NCBI GenBank assembly: GCA_903923465.1
Contig: CAIXXP010000130.1
Coordinates: 1 to 38,223, forward strand
Length of the DNA stretch: 38,223 nt
Direction: 5' to 3'
Source of the DNA: an uncultured Sphingomonadales bacterium
GTDB lineage: Bacteria > Pseudomonadota > Alphaproteobacteria > Sphingomonadales > Sphingomonadaceae
Shown here: positions 17,467 to 27,396 of the stretch, piece by piece
Position numbering within the stretch: the stretch's first letter is position 1
Layout of the letters: each line of letters begins with the position of its first letter
Position numbers and translations under genes: made by a program
Notes under the pieces: model-generated
The model's database searches: none
What the model was told of the DNA's origin: nothing
Seen by the model: the letters and a program-made list of their open reading frames with translations, nothing else

Positions 17467-18237
17467 TCAGGGAATGAAGGTGCCGCCGCCGATATTGTAG
17501 TTCATGCCCTTGCTGAACGGGATCAGCTTGTTGAGATGCTGATCGACCCAGCGGTCGGCCTCGGCAATCGAGGAGCGGGGCACGAAAACGATGTCCTGCG
17601 CTGCCAGCATCACCGCCGGCGAACGCCCCATGTGGGTATAGGCGTCGAGATCCGCCGTGCGGCGCGTGATCGTGCCATCGGCGCCACGGTGGAGAATGAC
17701 GACCTTGTTGGTGCGGGCGGTATCCAGCAGGCCACCGGCGGCAATCACCGCCTGCAGCGGATCCATCGCCTGGCCCAGCTTGATGGGCCCCGACTGGCGC
17801 ACTTCGCCGCCGACGAACAGCGTGCCGCCATACTGGCGCACCGAGACCACCGGGCGGGCATTGGCGACAATGCCGCCATCGCGCAGCCGCTGGGTGATCT
17901 GGGCGGAGACTTCGTCCAGCGTCTGCCCGGCCACCACGATGCTGCCCAGCATCGGCACGGCAAACCGGCCGTCGGGGCCGACGGGGCCCTTCTGGTTCAG
18001 CTCGGCGTTATAGGGGAAATCCACGGCGATTTCGTCGCCGGGGGCCAGTTGATAGGGCGGGGGATTCTCCGCACCGGCCGCCGCCGCCGCATCCATCGCC
18101 GGGGCATGGGGCGATGCCTCGGCCGCCGGCCCCATCGCCAGCAGCATTGCCAGGAACGGGGCCAGAACCGGGGCCAGGGATAGGGCCTGGGTTGGGGCCG
18201 GAGTCGCCATCAAACCGTGCCTGCGCATGCTCGTCAC
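17467..18237 (-). CDS. Polysaccharide export (Wza-like) outer-membrane/periplasmic protein
   Basis: YQLAPGDEIAVDFPYNAELNQKGPVGPDGRFAVPMLGSIVVAGQTLDEVSAQITQRL and SLBB-like VFVGGEVRQSGPIKL...VIAAGGLLDTA. Confidence 0.9.
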   Translation of the reverse strand: MTSMRRHGLMATPAPTQALSLAPVLAPFLAMLLAMGPAAEASPHAPAMDAAAAAGAENPPPYQLAPGDEIAVDFPYNAELNQKGPVGPDGRFAVPMLGSIVVAGQTLDEVSAQITQRLRDGGIVANARPVVSVRQYGGTLFVGGEVRQSGPIKLGQAMDPLQAVIAAGGLLDTARTNKVVILHRGADGTITRRTADLDAYTHMGRSPAVMLAAQDIVFVPRSSIAEADRWVDQHLNKLIPFSKGMNYNIGGGTFIP

Positions 18238-18357
18238 CTGTTCCTCAATTCCTTCGCTGCGCTTTTACTAGCCGATAAGGATTAATGGAAAGGTAAGGCT
18301 ATCGTGCAACAAGCCAGGCGTGTTTCACCGGGCCCTTTCGGCCAAAAAGATTGCGTG

Positions 18358-20487
18358 ATGCAGGAATACACCGCCTCAAACTCCCCATTTCGCGCGCAGG
18401 ACGCAACGCCGGTGGCGGTGAACCCGGCGCCTGTGGAGCTGCGCGAGGTGCTGAACAGCATCTTCTTCCACCGCCGTGCGGCGATGGTGGTGGCCAGTGT
18501 CGTGCTGGCGCTGGGGCTGGCGGTGGCGCTGGTCATGCCGGCGCGCTACACGGTGGAAGCGCGGCTTTTGCCCCTTTCCACCGGGGTTTACGATACGGGC
18601 GAGGCAAATGCGCCGCGCCTGCCGGGCCAGGCGCTCGATCCCGCTGCGGTGGCCAATGTCGAGCAGCAACTGCTGCTCAGCCTCGATCTGCACCGGCAAG
18701 TGGTGCGGGACCTGCTGCCCCCGGGCGCCGGCGATGCCGACCTCTCCCGCGCGGTCGGCCGGTTCGAGAAGGACTTCACCGTTGCCAAGGTGAACGACAC
18801 CAACGTCATCGAAATCACCTATAGCGCCAGCGACCCGAATCGGGCGGTCGCGGTGCTGAACCGGGTGATCAAGGGCTACTATCAGGCCCGTGCCAATGCG
18901 CTGACCGCCGGACGCGTCGCCTATCTGCAGCGCCAGGCCGACGAGGCCAGCCGCCAGATGGACGCCGCCGACGCCGACCTCACCGCCTTTCAGCGCGCGC
19001 ACAACATCGTCGACATTTCCGCGCAGATTGCCGGGGCGGTGAAGGAAAACGACACGCTGCGCCTCGCCTGGCAGACCGAGCAGGCCAATCTTGCCGATAA
19101 CCACCATTCGATCCGGAGCCTGCGGAGCGCGCTGTCGGTCATCCCCAGGGACGTCGAGCTTTACACCGATAATGGCGAGGCCGCCCGCGCCACCGGCGAA
19201 ATGCGGTCCCAGTTGCTCGCCCTGCAGGCCAAACGCGCGGATCTTGCCGCCCGCTACATGCCGGGCTCGCCACTGGTGGTGCAGGCCGATGCGCAGATCG
19301 CCGCGCTGGAGACGGCGCTGAACGGGCAGAAGGGCGGCGTGCCCGACACGCGCCGGTCCGGGCGCAATCAGGTGTTCGATACCGCCTCCATCCGGCTGGT
19401 GGATGCCGAGGTGAGCGCCGCCGGCAACGCCGGGCGCAAGGCGGCGCTCACCTCCGAGGTGCAGCAGTCCGACCAAAGGCTCAGCCGTTTCAACGATATT
19501 GGCCAGCGCCTCGCCCAGCTGCGCCTCGCCCGCGATCTGGCTTCGGAGAACTACAAGTCGCTGGCCATTCAGGTGGCGCAGGCGAAAGTGCAGCTCAATC
19601 AGGATTCGGTGGACGGCAACCCCTCGGTGCGCCTGATCGAGGCGCCCTCGGTGCCGATCAGCCGGTCCAACCCCCGCTCACTGATTGTGGCGGCGGCTGT
19701 TCTGGTGGCGCTGGTGATGGCGGCGGTAACCGTGGGCCTGTTGACCAGCCTGCGCGAGGTATTCCTGTCGCCCCGCGAGGTGGAAGCCGCCTCGGGCCTG
19801 CCGGTGCTGGCGGCGCCGCTGGCGGGCGACCAGTCCGAGAACGGGCAGGCCTCGGTCTTGCGCATGCTGTCGGCCATCAGCGCCAACATGCTGGCGCGCG
19901 AGGGATCGGTGCTGTTTATCGAGCCGGCCTCGCGCCGCAACCTGCAAACCGCTGCCCTGTGGCTGGGCAAGGCGCTGGACGGTCTGCGACCCGGCCGGGC
20001 CCTGCTGCTGCGCTTTGCCGCCGGAGGCCAGCCGCTGCGCAGCGAGGCCGATCTGCTGCTCGATCGCGTCGGCCGTTTGCCCGCAGCGGTGGTGGATGTC
20101 GGGCTATGCAAGAATCTGGCGGGGTCCATGCAGCTGATCCGGGCGCTGAAGGCCCGGTTCGGGCATGTGGTGGTCACCAGCCCGCCGGTGAGCGCGGGGC
20201 CGGAAGCCCTGCTGCTGTCGCAGGCGGTGGATCATGTTATCGTCGTGGTGGAATGCGAAGTGACGCGGCGCCCGGTGCTGGTGGAGCTGTTGCGCCAGCT
20301 GGCGCAGCTGAATGTGGAGGTGACCGGCCTGTTGCTGCTCGGCCGGCGCTCGCACATTCCCGGCTGGCTTTACGCCCTGCTGTTCAACCGGGGGGTCACG
20401 CCGGGCACGCCGCGCATCTTTGCCTCGTGGCGGCGGCGCGCGCGGCTGACCGGGCGCCGGGGCAGTCGCGGCGATTGCGGCAGGTAA
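18358..20487 (+). CDS. Wzz/BY-kinase-like polysaccharide chain-length determinant (intact paralogue)
   Basis: Wzz N-terminal TM, coiled-coil region, second TM before LREVFLSPREVEAASGLPVL, C-terminal P-loop-like fold; ORF opens at GTG 18304, ATG at 18358 preferred. Confidence 0.85.
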   Translation: MQEYTASNSPFRAQDATPVAVNPAPVELREVLNSIFFHRRAAMVVASVVLALGLAVALVMPARYTVEARLLPLSTGVYDTGEANAPRLPGQALDPAAVANVEQQLLLSLDLHRQVVRDLLPPGAGDADLSRAVGRFEKDFTVAKVNDTNVIEITYSASDPNRAVAVLNRVIKGYYQARANALTAGRVAYLQRQADEASRQMDAADADLTAFQRAHNIVDISAQIAGAVKENDTLRLAWQTEQANLADNHHSIRSLRSALSVIPRDVELYTDNGEAARATGEMRSQLLALQAKRADLAARYMPGSPLVVQADAQIAALETALNGQKGGVPDTRRSGRNQVFDTASIRLVDAEVSAAGNAGRKAALTSEVQQSDQRLSRFNDIGQRLAQLRLARDLASENYKSLAIQVAQAKVQLNQDSVDGNPSVRLIEAPSVPISRSNPRSLIVAAAVLVALVMAAVTVGLLTSLREVFLSPREVEAASGLPVLAAPLAGDQSENGQASVLRMLSAISANMLAREGSVLFIEPASRRNLQTAALWLGKALDGLRPGRALLLRFAAGGQPLRSEADLLLDRVGRLPAAVVDVGLCKNLAGSMQLIRALKARFGHVVVTSPPVSAGPEALLLSQAVDHVIVVVECEVTRRPVLVELLRQLAQLNVEVTGLLLLGRRSHIPGWLYALLFNRGVTPGTPRIFASWRRRARLTGRRGSRGDCGR

Positions 20488-20515
20488 AGTTCCACAGCTT
20501 CCCATTTTGGCACAC

Positions 20516-20537
20516 CCCAAGAAACCAAATCCTTGGG
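20516..20537. terminator. Possible weak hairpin after the wzz-like gene
   Basis: CCCAAG-(10 nt)-CTTGGG inverted repeat without a clear U-tract. Confidence 0.25.
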
Positions 20538-20637
20538 AAACCGCTGTAAACTAGGTGTTAAATGTTTGCGCGTAGCCACGTTTCCCAACAGCTCTTTCTT
20601 GCAGGCCGACGGCCGCAGTCCTCGGGCGAGGTGAAGT

Positions 20638-21468
20638 GTGGAACAAACAGTCTGGGCCAAGGCGCCGTCTCCCATCGCGTATTACGGGCCGGAGCGGCGC
20701 GTGCGCAAGCCGGTGCTCGGCATCCGCTTTCGCGATTTCGATACCGAGCAGGCCGCCCGGTACATGCTGACCACCCGGCGCGAGGCCGAGGAGGGCGTGG
20801 GGCTGTTCGTCACCCCCAACATCCAGCACATTGCCCTGGCCCGCAAGGATGCCGAATTCGACCATGCGATGAAATCGGCGCAGATTCTGGTGGCTGATGG
20901 CTTCCCCGTCTATCGCTTCGCGCGGGCACGCGGGCTGTTCCTGCCGGGCCGCGTCACCGGGCGCGAGGTGGTCGAGCACATGTTCGCCGAGCCGGCGGCG
21001 CTGGTGGGCCATCGCGGCTATTTCGTGGTCGACAGCGAGGCGACCGCGCGCGGGATTGAGGCCTGGGCGGCGCAAAACTTTCCGGGCTTTGCCCTGCGCA
21101 CCCATGTGCCGCCCTTTGGCTTCGAGCATGATGTCGACCAGTGCCTGGCGCTGGTGGACCAGATCAACGGCTTTGGCACCACGCTTTTGTTCATGTGCGT
21201 CGGCGCGCCCAAGAGTGAGGTCTTCGTGGCAAGGCACAGCGGCGTTATCGGCCCGTGCTGGGCCTTGTGCGTCGGGCAGAGCTTCCGCCTGCTGATCGGC
21301 AGCACGACGCCGCCACCGGCCATCGTCGTCCGGCTCAATCTGGAATGGCTGTGGCGGATCGGGCTGGAGCCGCGCCGCATGCTGCGTCGCTATGTGCCCT
21401 CGGCCATCGGCTTCCTGCTGTCGGCGCTCGGCGATGTGCTGGGCAACCGGGGCGGAAAATCCGCGTGA
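20638..21468 (+). CDS. WecG/TagA/CpsF family glycosyltransferase
   Basis: LFVTPNIQHIALARKDAEFDHAMKSAQILVADGFPVYRFARARG and FMCVGAPKSEVFVARH. Confidence 0.9.
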   Translation: MEQTVWAKAPSPIAYYGPERRVRKPVLGIRFRDFDTEQAARYMLTTRREAEEGVGLFVTPNIQHIALARKDAEFDHAMKSAQILVADGFPVYRFARARGLFLPGRVTGREVVEHMFAEPAALVGHRGYFVVDSEATARGIEAWAAQNFPGFALRTHVPPFGFEHDVDQCLALVDQINGFGTTLLFMCVGAPKSEVFVARHSGVIGPCWALCVGQSFRLLIGSTTPPPAIVVRLNLEWLWRIGLEPRRMLRRYVPSAIGFLLSALGDVLGNRGGKSA

Positions 21469-21531
21469 TGCGGCGCCCGGCCCGAATGCGTTGGGGTGGC
21501 GTGTCGGCGCCCGGCAGGTTTGGGGAAAACC

Positions 21532-22947
21532 ATGATACCTGAAGGCAGGCTCAATCCGGACGGGACAGTGGATGTTCCCACCTTCGACGGCGAATGGCTG
21601 CGCACGCTGCGGATGATGCGCCTGTCGGTGTATATCGGGCTGGCGCTGGGCGATGTGCTGGGGCTGGCCGCGGTCTTTGTCATCGCGGGGGCCTTCGTGG
21701 TGGATTTCACCACGCGCCAACTGCTGCTGCCCTCATGGTCGCTGATGCCGGGTGCGGCCTTTGTGCCGATGTTTCTGGCCATCGCCATTCAGCGCAAACC
21801 CTATTCCTCGCGCTTCCTTTATGACCCGGAGCGGGCATCGCGCGACACGCTTTCGGCGTTGGTGACGGCGGGCGTGCTGGTAGTTTTTCTGGCGCTGCGT
21901 TTTGATGGCGAGTTCCTGCATTCGGCCGAGGTCGTGGCGCTGGGCACCGTGCTCGGCGCGGGCTGGCTGGTGGGCTGGCACGGGCTGGCGGAGCGGATCG
22001 TGACGCGCCTGTTCAAGGGCCAGCCCACCGCCGTGGTCGCCATCATCGATGATATCGCCGTCGACCTGCCCTATGATTTTCCGACGATTTTCGCCGGTGT
22101 GGCCGGGTTGCGTCCCGATCGCAACGATCCCGGCGCGCTCGACGCGCTGGCCTCGGCCATCTTCGGCGTGGAGCGGGTGATCGTGGCCTGCAGCCCGGAG
22201 CGGCGGCCGCTGTGGATCGAGGTGTTCAAGGGCGCCAATGTGCAGGGCGAGCTGGTGCTGCCCGAAGTCGACTCGATCGGCGTGCTGCGCACGGGCCGCG
22301 CGGGGCCGAACACCACCGGCGTGGTCACGCTGGGCGCACTGGACACCACCAACCGCATCGTCAAGCGCAGCTTCGATCTGGCCGTGGGCCTCGGCGCCCT
22401 GGCCCTGACGTGGCCGGTGATGCTGGCCGCCGCCGTGGCGGTAAAGCTGGACAGCCCCGGACCCATTTTCTTCCGCCAGCCGCGCGTGGGCCGGGGCAAC
22501 CGCCAGTTCAACGTCTACAAGTTCCGTTCCATGCGCACCGACATGTGCGATGTCGCCGGCAACGCCTCCACCGGGCGGGTGGATCCGCGCGTGACCCGCG
22601 TGGGGGCCTTCATCCGCCGCACCAGCATCGACGAACTGCCGCAGATCTTCAACGTCATCCACGGCACGATGAGCATCGTCGGCCCGCGCCCCCATGCCGT
22701 GGCCAGCAAGGCGGCGGGGCAGATGTTCTGGGAACTGGACGAGCGCTATTGGCACCGCCACGCGATCAAGCCGGGCATCACCGGCCTGGCGCAGGTAAGC
22801 GGCTGGCGCGGCACCACCGAGACGGCGGACGATCTGACCAATCGCGTGGCGATGGACACCGCCTATATGCTCGACTGGACGGTGTGGCGCGATGTGGAAA
22901 TCCTGATCCGCACGGTGACGGTGCCGTTCCACAAGAACGCTTATTGA
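21532..22947 (+). CDS. Exopolysaccharide polyprenyl-phosphate sugar (glycosyl)transferase
   Basis: Bacterial sugar transferase domain: [61 protein letters not shown]...[36 protein letters not shown] 21532. Confidence 0.95.
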   Translation: MIPEGRLNPDGTVDVPTFDGEWLRTLRMMRLSVYIGLALGDVLGLAAVFVIAGAFVVDFTTRQLLLPSWSLMPGAAFVPMFLAIAIQRKPYSSRFLYDPERASRDTLSALVTAGVLVVFLALRFDGEFLHSAEVVALGTVLGAGWLVGWHGLAERIVTRLFKGQPTAVVAIIDDIAVDLPYDFPTIFAGVAGLRPDRNDPGALDALASAIFGVERVIVACSPERRPLWIEVFKGANVQGELVLPEVDSIGVLRTGRAGPNTTGVVTLGALDTTNRIVKRSFDLAVGLGALALTWPVMLAAAVAVKLDSPGPIFFRQPRVGRGNRQFNVYKFRSMRTDMCDVAGNASTGRVDPRVTRVGAFIRRTSIDELPQIFNVIHGTMSIVGPRPHAVASKAAGQMFWELDERYWHRHAIKPGITGLAQVSGWRGTTETADDLTNRVAMDTAYMLDWTVWRDVEILIRTVTVPFHKNAY

Positions 22948-22967
22948 GCGGGGAAGGCAGGGAAGAC

Positions 22968-23150
22968 TTGGGGGCCTTAGGCCCCAAACCCCTTTACTGT
23001 CGGCGTTGTGCGTGGCTCTCGTCGCGGCGCCTTGCCGCGTAGCGCCTTTGAAAGCCTGCGGCGCGGTGAGGCGGGGCGTGGGGTGCCGTTGGCGCGTCCT
23101 TTCGCCGGGAGACGTTATGGGGTGCGGGGGGTAACCCCTCTGCGAATCTT
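22968..23150 (+). repeat. Structured intergenic repeat, copy A
   Basis: GGGGCCTTAGGCCCC end, ACTGTCGG, core GCCGCGTAGCGCCTTTGAAAGCCTGCGGCGCGGTGAGG, CGCCGGGAGACGTTATGGGGTGC, GGGGTAACCCC end. Confidence 0.85.
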
Positions 23151-23163
23151 TCGCCTCTTCCGC

Positions 23164-25050
23164 CTACTGCGCCGCTTCGTTCGCCCCGGCTTCCAAAGCC
23201 TCGCTCAGCCCCAGCCACTCGGCCTCGGCGGCTTCCATATCGGCGGCCAGCACGCCCCGGCGGCGGGAGAGTTCGCCCATGGCCAGCTTGGCGAGGTCTG
23301 GCTTGGCGCTGGCGGGGTCGAACATGGCGCGGTCGAGTTCGGAAACCTGCGCCTGCAATTTCGCCAGTTTCGCCTCGGCTTCGGACACTTGCTTCTTCAG
23401 CGCGCGCAAGGTCTCGCGGGCGGCGGCGGCGGCCTTGCGATCCTGCTTGGTGACTTTCGGCTTGCCGTCGCTGCCTTCCTTCGGTTGGTTGCGGCCCAGC
23501 ACCCAGTCGATGTAATCCTCGATGCTGCCGGCGAATTCCTTCGCCGTGCCGCCATCCACCAGCACCAGCCGGTCGGCGGTGAGTTCGACCATGTGGCGGT
23601 CGTGGCTGATGAGGATGACCGCGCCGGTATAGCTGTTCAGCGCCTGAACCAGCGCCTCGCGCGCGTCGATGTCGAGGTGGTTGGTCGGCTCGTCGAGGAT
23701 CAGCAGATGCGGCGCGTCTCGCGTAACCAGAGCCAGCGCCAGCCGCGCCCGCTCGCCGCCGGACAGCGTGGTGATCTGCGCCGTGGCGCGGTTGCCCGAA
23801 AAGCCGAAGCGGCCAAGCTGGGCGCGAATGGCGCCGGCGGAGGCTTCTTTCATCGCGCGGGTCATCAGTTCCAGCGGCGTGGCGTCGGAATCCAGCTCTT
23901 CCACCTGATACTGGGTGAAATAGCCGATCTGCATCTTGCCGGCGGTGTGGATCTCGCCGGCCATCGGCGTCAGCTGCGCGGCCAGCAGGCGGGCCAGCGT
24001 GGTCTTGCCGTTGCCGTTGCGCCCCAGCAGGGCGATGCGGTCATCAGGGTCGATGCGCAGGTTCAGCCGCTGGAGGATCGGCGTATCGGCCGCATAGCCC
24101 ACCGCCGCCAGATCCAGCGTGATCAGCGGGGGGCGCAGTTCGCTGGGATCGGGGAAATCGAAGCTGAGCGTCGGGTCTTCCAGCTGCGCGGCGATGGGCT
24201 GCATCTTGGCCAGCATCTTGGCGCGGCTTTGCGCCTGCTTCGCGGTGGAGGCGCGGGCGCTGTTGCGGGCGACGAAATCCTTCAGCTTGGCCGCCTGCGT
24301 CTCTTGCGCGGCGCGGGCCGAGGCGATCTGGGCCAGCCGCTCGCTGCGCTGGCGCTCGAAACTGTCGTAACCGCCGGGATAGAGCGTCAGCTTGCCGCCG
24401 GTGAGGTGGACGATATGGTCGACCACATTGTTCAGCAGGTCGCGCTCGTGGCTGATGATGATCAGTGTGCCGGGATAGGATTTGAGGAAATTCTCCAGCC
24501 ACAGCGTCGCTTCAAGGTCGAGGTGGTTCGAGGGCTCGTCGAGCAGCAGCACGTCGGGTGCGGAAAACAGCAGGCTGGCCAGCGCCACGCGCATTTTCCA
24601 GCCGCCGGAGAAGCTGTCGAGCGGCTGGCCCTGCATCTCCTCGTCGAAGCCAAGGCCGATGAGAATGCGCGCGGCGCGGCTGGGGGCGGAATAGGCGTCA
24701 ATCGCCAGCAGCCGCTCGTGGACATCGCCCAGCCGGTCGGGATCGTGGCAGGTTTCGGATTCGGCGAGCAGCTCGGTGCGCTCGACATCGCTGGCCAGCA
24801 CCGTCTCGAAGGGGGTGGCGGTGCCGCTGGGGGCCTCCTGCGCGATATAGCCGAGGCGCGTGCGCCGGGGCATGTCCACGCTGCCCTCGTCGGGGTCGAT
24901 CTCGCCGATGATCGCCTTGACCAACGTGGATTTTCCCGCGCCATTGCGGCCGATAAGCCCCACCTTGCCGCGCGGCGGTATCGCCACGCTGGCGCCATCG
25001 AGGATGTTGCGCCCGCCAAGGCGCACAGTGATTCCCTGAATTGTCAGCAT
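23164..25050 (-). CDS. ABC-F family ATP-binding protein (Uup/YheS-like)
   Basis: Two ABC domains (GLIGRNGAGKST, ALLGRNGNGKTT), two signature/Walker B pairs (FSGGWKMRVALA...LLLDEPSNHLD; LSGGERARLALA...LILDEPTNHLD), no TM segments. Confidence 0.95.
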   Translation of the reverse strand: MLTIQGITVRLGGRNILDGASVAIPPRGKVGLIGRNGAGKSTLVKAIIGEIDPDEGSVDMPRRTRLGYIAQEAPSGTATPFETVLASDVERTELLAESETCHDPDRLGDVHERLLAIDAYSAPSRAARILIGLGFDEEMQGQPLDSFSGGWKMRVALASLLFSAPDVLLLDEPSNHLDLEATLWLENFLKSYPGTLIIISHERDLLNNVVDHIVHLTGGKLTLYPGGYDSFERQRSERLAQIASARAAQETQAAKLKDFVARNSARASTAKQAQSRAKMLAKMQPIAAQLEDPTLSFDFPDPSELRPPLITLDLAAVGYAADTPILQRLNLRIDPDDRIALLGRNGNGKTTLARLLAAQLTPMAGEIHTAGKMQIGYFTQYQVEELDSDATPLELMTRAMKEASAGAIRAQLGRFGFSGNRATAQITTLSGGERARLALALVTRDAPHLLILDEPTNHLDIDAREALVQALNSYTGAVILISHDRHMVELTADRLVLVDGGTAKEFAGSIEDYIDWVLGRNQPKEGSDGKPKVTKQDRKAAAAARETLRALKKQVSEAEAKLAKLQAQVSELDRAMFDPASAKPDLAKLAMGELSRRRGVLAADMEAAEAEWLGLSEALEAGANEAAQ

Positions 25051-25129
25051 CGCGCCCGACTAGCAGAGGTGAGCGATAAGGGAAGGGATGATGCGGCGGT
25101 GCACAAGAAAAGCATTCGGGGAGCCGAGA

Positions 25130-25316
25130 AGGTGCGAGGGCCATCGCCCTCGCGCTCCCAATACTGTCGGGGTTTGGGCAAGGCTGGCGGCGGTGCGCCC
25201 CGCCGCGTAGCGGCTGTTAAGGCCTGCGGCGCGGTGAGGTTTTGCGGGACGGTGCCATTGGCGCCCCCTCTCGCCGGAAGACGTTATGGGGTGCAGGCGG
25301 GGGTAACCCCCCTGCA
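25130..25316 (+). repeat. Structured intergenic repeat, copy B
   Basis: GCGAGGGCCATCGCCCTCGC end, CTCCCAATACTGTCGG, core GCCGCGTAGCGGCTGTTAAGGCCTGCGGCGCGGTGAGG, CGCCGGAAGACGTTATGGGGTGC, GCAGGCGGGGGTAACCCCCCTGC end. Confidence 0.85.
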
Positions 25317-25443
25317 TTTGCCCTTTCCCATCACCAACCTGCGCGATAGGCCCGCGCCACCAGCGGGGTGGATTTTACCCCGAGAGCGCGTGTAGACGGG
25401 GCGAGCCGATGATCGCCCCCACCCCTCAGCCAGGAAGTGCCGC

Positions 25444-26550
25444 ATGAAGACCCGCGCCGCCGTTGCCTTTGCCGCCAAGCAGCCGCTGGAGATTGTCGAG
25501 CTGGATCTGGAGGGCCCCCGGGCGGGCGAGGTTCTGGTCGAGATCATGGCCACGGGCATCTGCCACACCGATGCCTATACGCTGGATGGGCTGGACAGCG
25601 AGGGGATCTTCCCCAGCGTGCTTGGCCATGAGGGCGCCGGCATCGTGCGCGAGGTGGGCGTGGGCGTGACCAGCGTGAAGCCCGGCGATCACGTCATCCC
25701 GCTCTACACGCCGGAATGCCGCCAGTGCAAAGCGTGCCTTTCGGGCAAGACCAACCTGTGCACCGCCATCCGCGCGACGCAAGGGCGGGGGGTGATGCCC
25801 GATGGCACCAGCCGCTTCAGCTACAAGGGGCAGACCATCTTCCACTACATGGGCTGCTCCACCTTCAGCAATTTCACCGTGCTGCCCGAGATCGCCGTGG
25901 CGAAAATCCGTGAGGATGCGCCGTTTCAGACCAGCTGCTATATCGGCTGCGGGGTGACGACGGGCGTGGGGGCGGTGGTGAACACCGCCAAGGTGCGCCC
26001 CGGCGACACGGTGGTGGTGTTCGGCCTGGGCGGCATCGGGCTGAACGTGATTCAGGGCGCGCGCATGGCCGGGGCCGACCGCATCGTCGGCGTCGACATC
26101 AATGCCGACAAGGAGGAATGGGGCCGCCGCTTCGGCATGACCGATTTCGTCAACCCCCGGGCCACGCCCAATGTCGTCGAGCATCTGGTGGCGCTGCTGG
26201 ATGGCGGGGCGGATTACAGCTTCGACTGCACCGGCAATACCGAAGTGATGCGGCAGGCGCTGGAATGCTGCCATCGCGGCTGGGGCCAGTCGATCATCAT
26301 CGGCGTGGCAGAGGCGGGCAAGGAAATCAGCACCCGCCCGTTCCAGCTCGTCACCGGCCGGGTGTGGAAGGGCACGGCGTTTGGCGGCGCCAAGGGCCGC
26401 ACCGATGTGCCAAAGATCGTCGACTGGTACATGAACGGCAAGATCGAGATCGACCCGATGATCACCCATGTCCTGACGCTGGAGGAGATCAACGACGCCT
26501 TCACCCTGATGCACGAGGGCAAGAGCATTCGCAGCGTGGTGGTGTTCTGA
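25444..26550 (+). CDS. frmA: S-(hydroxymethyl)glutathione dehydrogenase / class III alcohol dehydrogenase
   Basis: [70 protein letters not shown]; full length 368 aa. Confidence 0.96.
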   Translation: MKTRAAVAFAAKQPLEIVELDLEGPRAGEVLVEIMATGICHTDAYTLDGLDSEGIFPSVLGHEGAGIVREVGVGVTSVKPGDHVIPLYTPECRQCKACLSGKTNLCTAIRATQGRGVMPDGTSRFSYKGQTIFHYMGCSTFSNFTVLPEIAVAKIREDAPFQTSCYIGCGVTTGVGAVVNTAKVRPGDTVVVFGLGGIGLNVIQGARMAGADRIVGVDINADKEEWGRRFGMTDFVNPRATPNVVEHLVALLDGGADYSFDCTGNTEVMRQALECCHRGWGQSIIIGVAEAGKEISTRPFQLVTGRVWKGTAFGGAKGRTDVPKIVDWYMNGKIEIDPMITHVLTLEEINDAFTLMHEGKSIRSVVVF

Positions 26551-26939
26551 TGAGCAACCAGCAGGAAAGAGCGATGTTCACGCACAGTTGCCTGGGCACG
26601 AATGATGTCGAGAAATCGCGCGCGTTCTACACTGCCGTGATGGGTGCCCTTGGCTATTCCGCCACGCCGCTGCCGAATGCCACGGTGTTTCCCTCGGAAA
26701 CCGGCTCGCTGATCATTTGCAAACCGGCCAACGGCGAGCCGCACACCGTATCCAACGGCCACACGCTCGGCTTTGCCGCCAGGGATTCGGTGCAAGTCGA
26801 TGCCTTCCACGTGGCGGGCCTGGCCCATGGTGGCAGCGACGAGGGCGCGCCGGGCATTCGCCCCAATGGCAAATATGGCGCTTATTTGCGCGATCCCGAC
26901 GGCAACAAGATTTGTGCCTTTGCCCCTGGCGCCGGCTGA
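26550..26939 (+). CDS. VOC (glyoxalase/dioxygenase-like) family protein
   Basis: FTHSCLGTNDVEKSRAFYTAVMGALGY...YGAYLRDPDGNKICAF; ATG overlaps the frmA stop (TGATG). Confidence 0.9.
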   Translation: MSNQQERAMFTHSCLGTNDVEKSRAFYTAVMGALGYSATPLPNATVFPSETGSLIICKPANGEPHTVSNGHTLGFAARDSVQVDAFHVAGLAHGGSDEGAPGIRPNGKYGAYLRDPDGNKICAFAPGAG

Positions 26940-26955
26940 TCCGAAAGCAACTACG

Positions 26956-27396
26956 ATGGACTCCCCCTCTCATCTGGCCGAGATCCTCGCCGCCCATGCC
27001 GGGCGCGAGGGGGCCTTGTTGCCCATCCTGCATGATGTGCAGGCGGCGTTTGGCTGCGTGACCGGCGAGGCGGAGGCGGCCATTGCCGAGGCGCTGAACC
27101 TCTCCCGCGCCGAGGTGCATGGGGTGGTGAGCTTCTATCACGATTTCCGCGAGACCGCTGACCCGCGCCCCCACCTGCAGATCTGCCGGGCCGAGGCCTG
27201 TCAGGCGCGGGGGGTGGAGGCGCTGATGGCGGCGGCGCAGCAGGCGGCGGGCACGCGCGTCGCGCTGGAGGCGGTTTATTGCCTTGGCCTGTGCGCGGCG
27301 GGGCCGGCGGCCCGGGTTGTCGGGGCGGATGTGGGCGAGGCGCTGCATGCGCGGCTGGATGCGGGCAGTCTGACCCGCCTGATCGAGGGCCTGTGA
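26956..27396 (+). CDS. fdsG: NAD-dependent formate dehydrogenase gamma subunit (NuoE-like)
   Basis: NuoE-like [2Fe-2S] fold: LHDVQAAFGCVTGEAEAAIAEALNLSRAEVHGVVSFYHDFR...CRAEACQARG...YCLGLCAAGPAARV. Confidence 0.9.
   Translation: MDSPSHLAEILAAHAGREGALLPILHDVQAAFGCVTGEAEAAIAEALNLSRAEVHGVVSFYHDFRETADPRPHLQICRAEACQARGVEALMAAAQQAAGTRVALEAVYCLGLCAAGPAARVVGADVGEALHARLDAGSLTRLIEGL

Noticed and set aside
23008-25395. 795 aa plus-strand ORF opposite the ABC-F gene
   Set aside because: Shadow ORF; the minus strand has complete ABC motifs.
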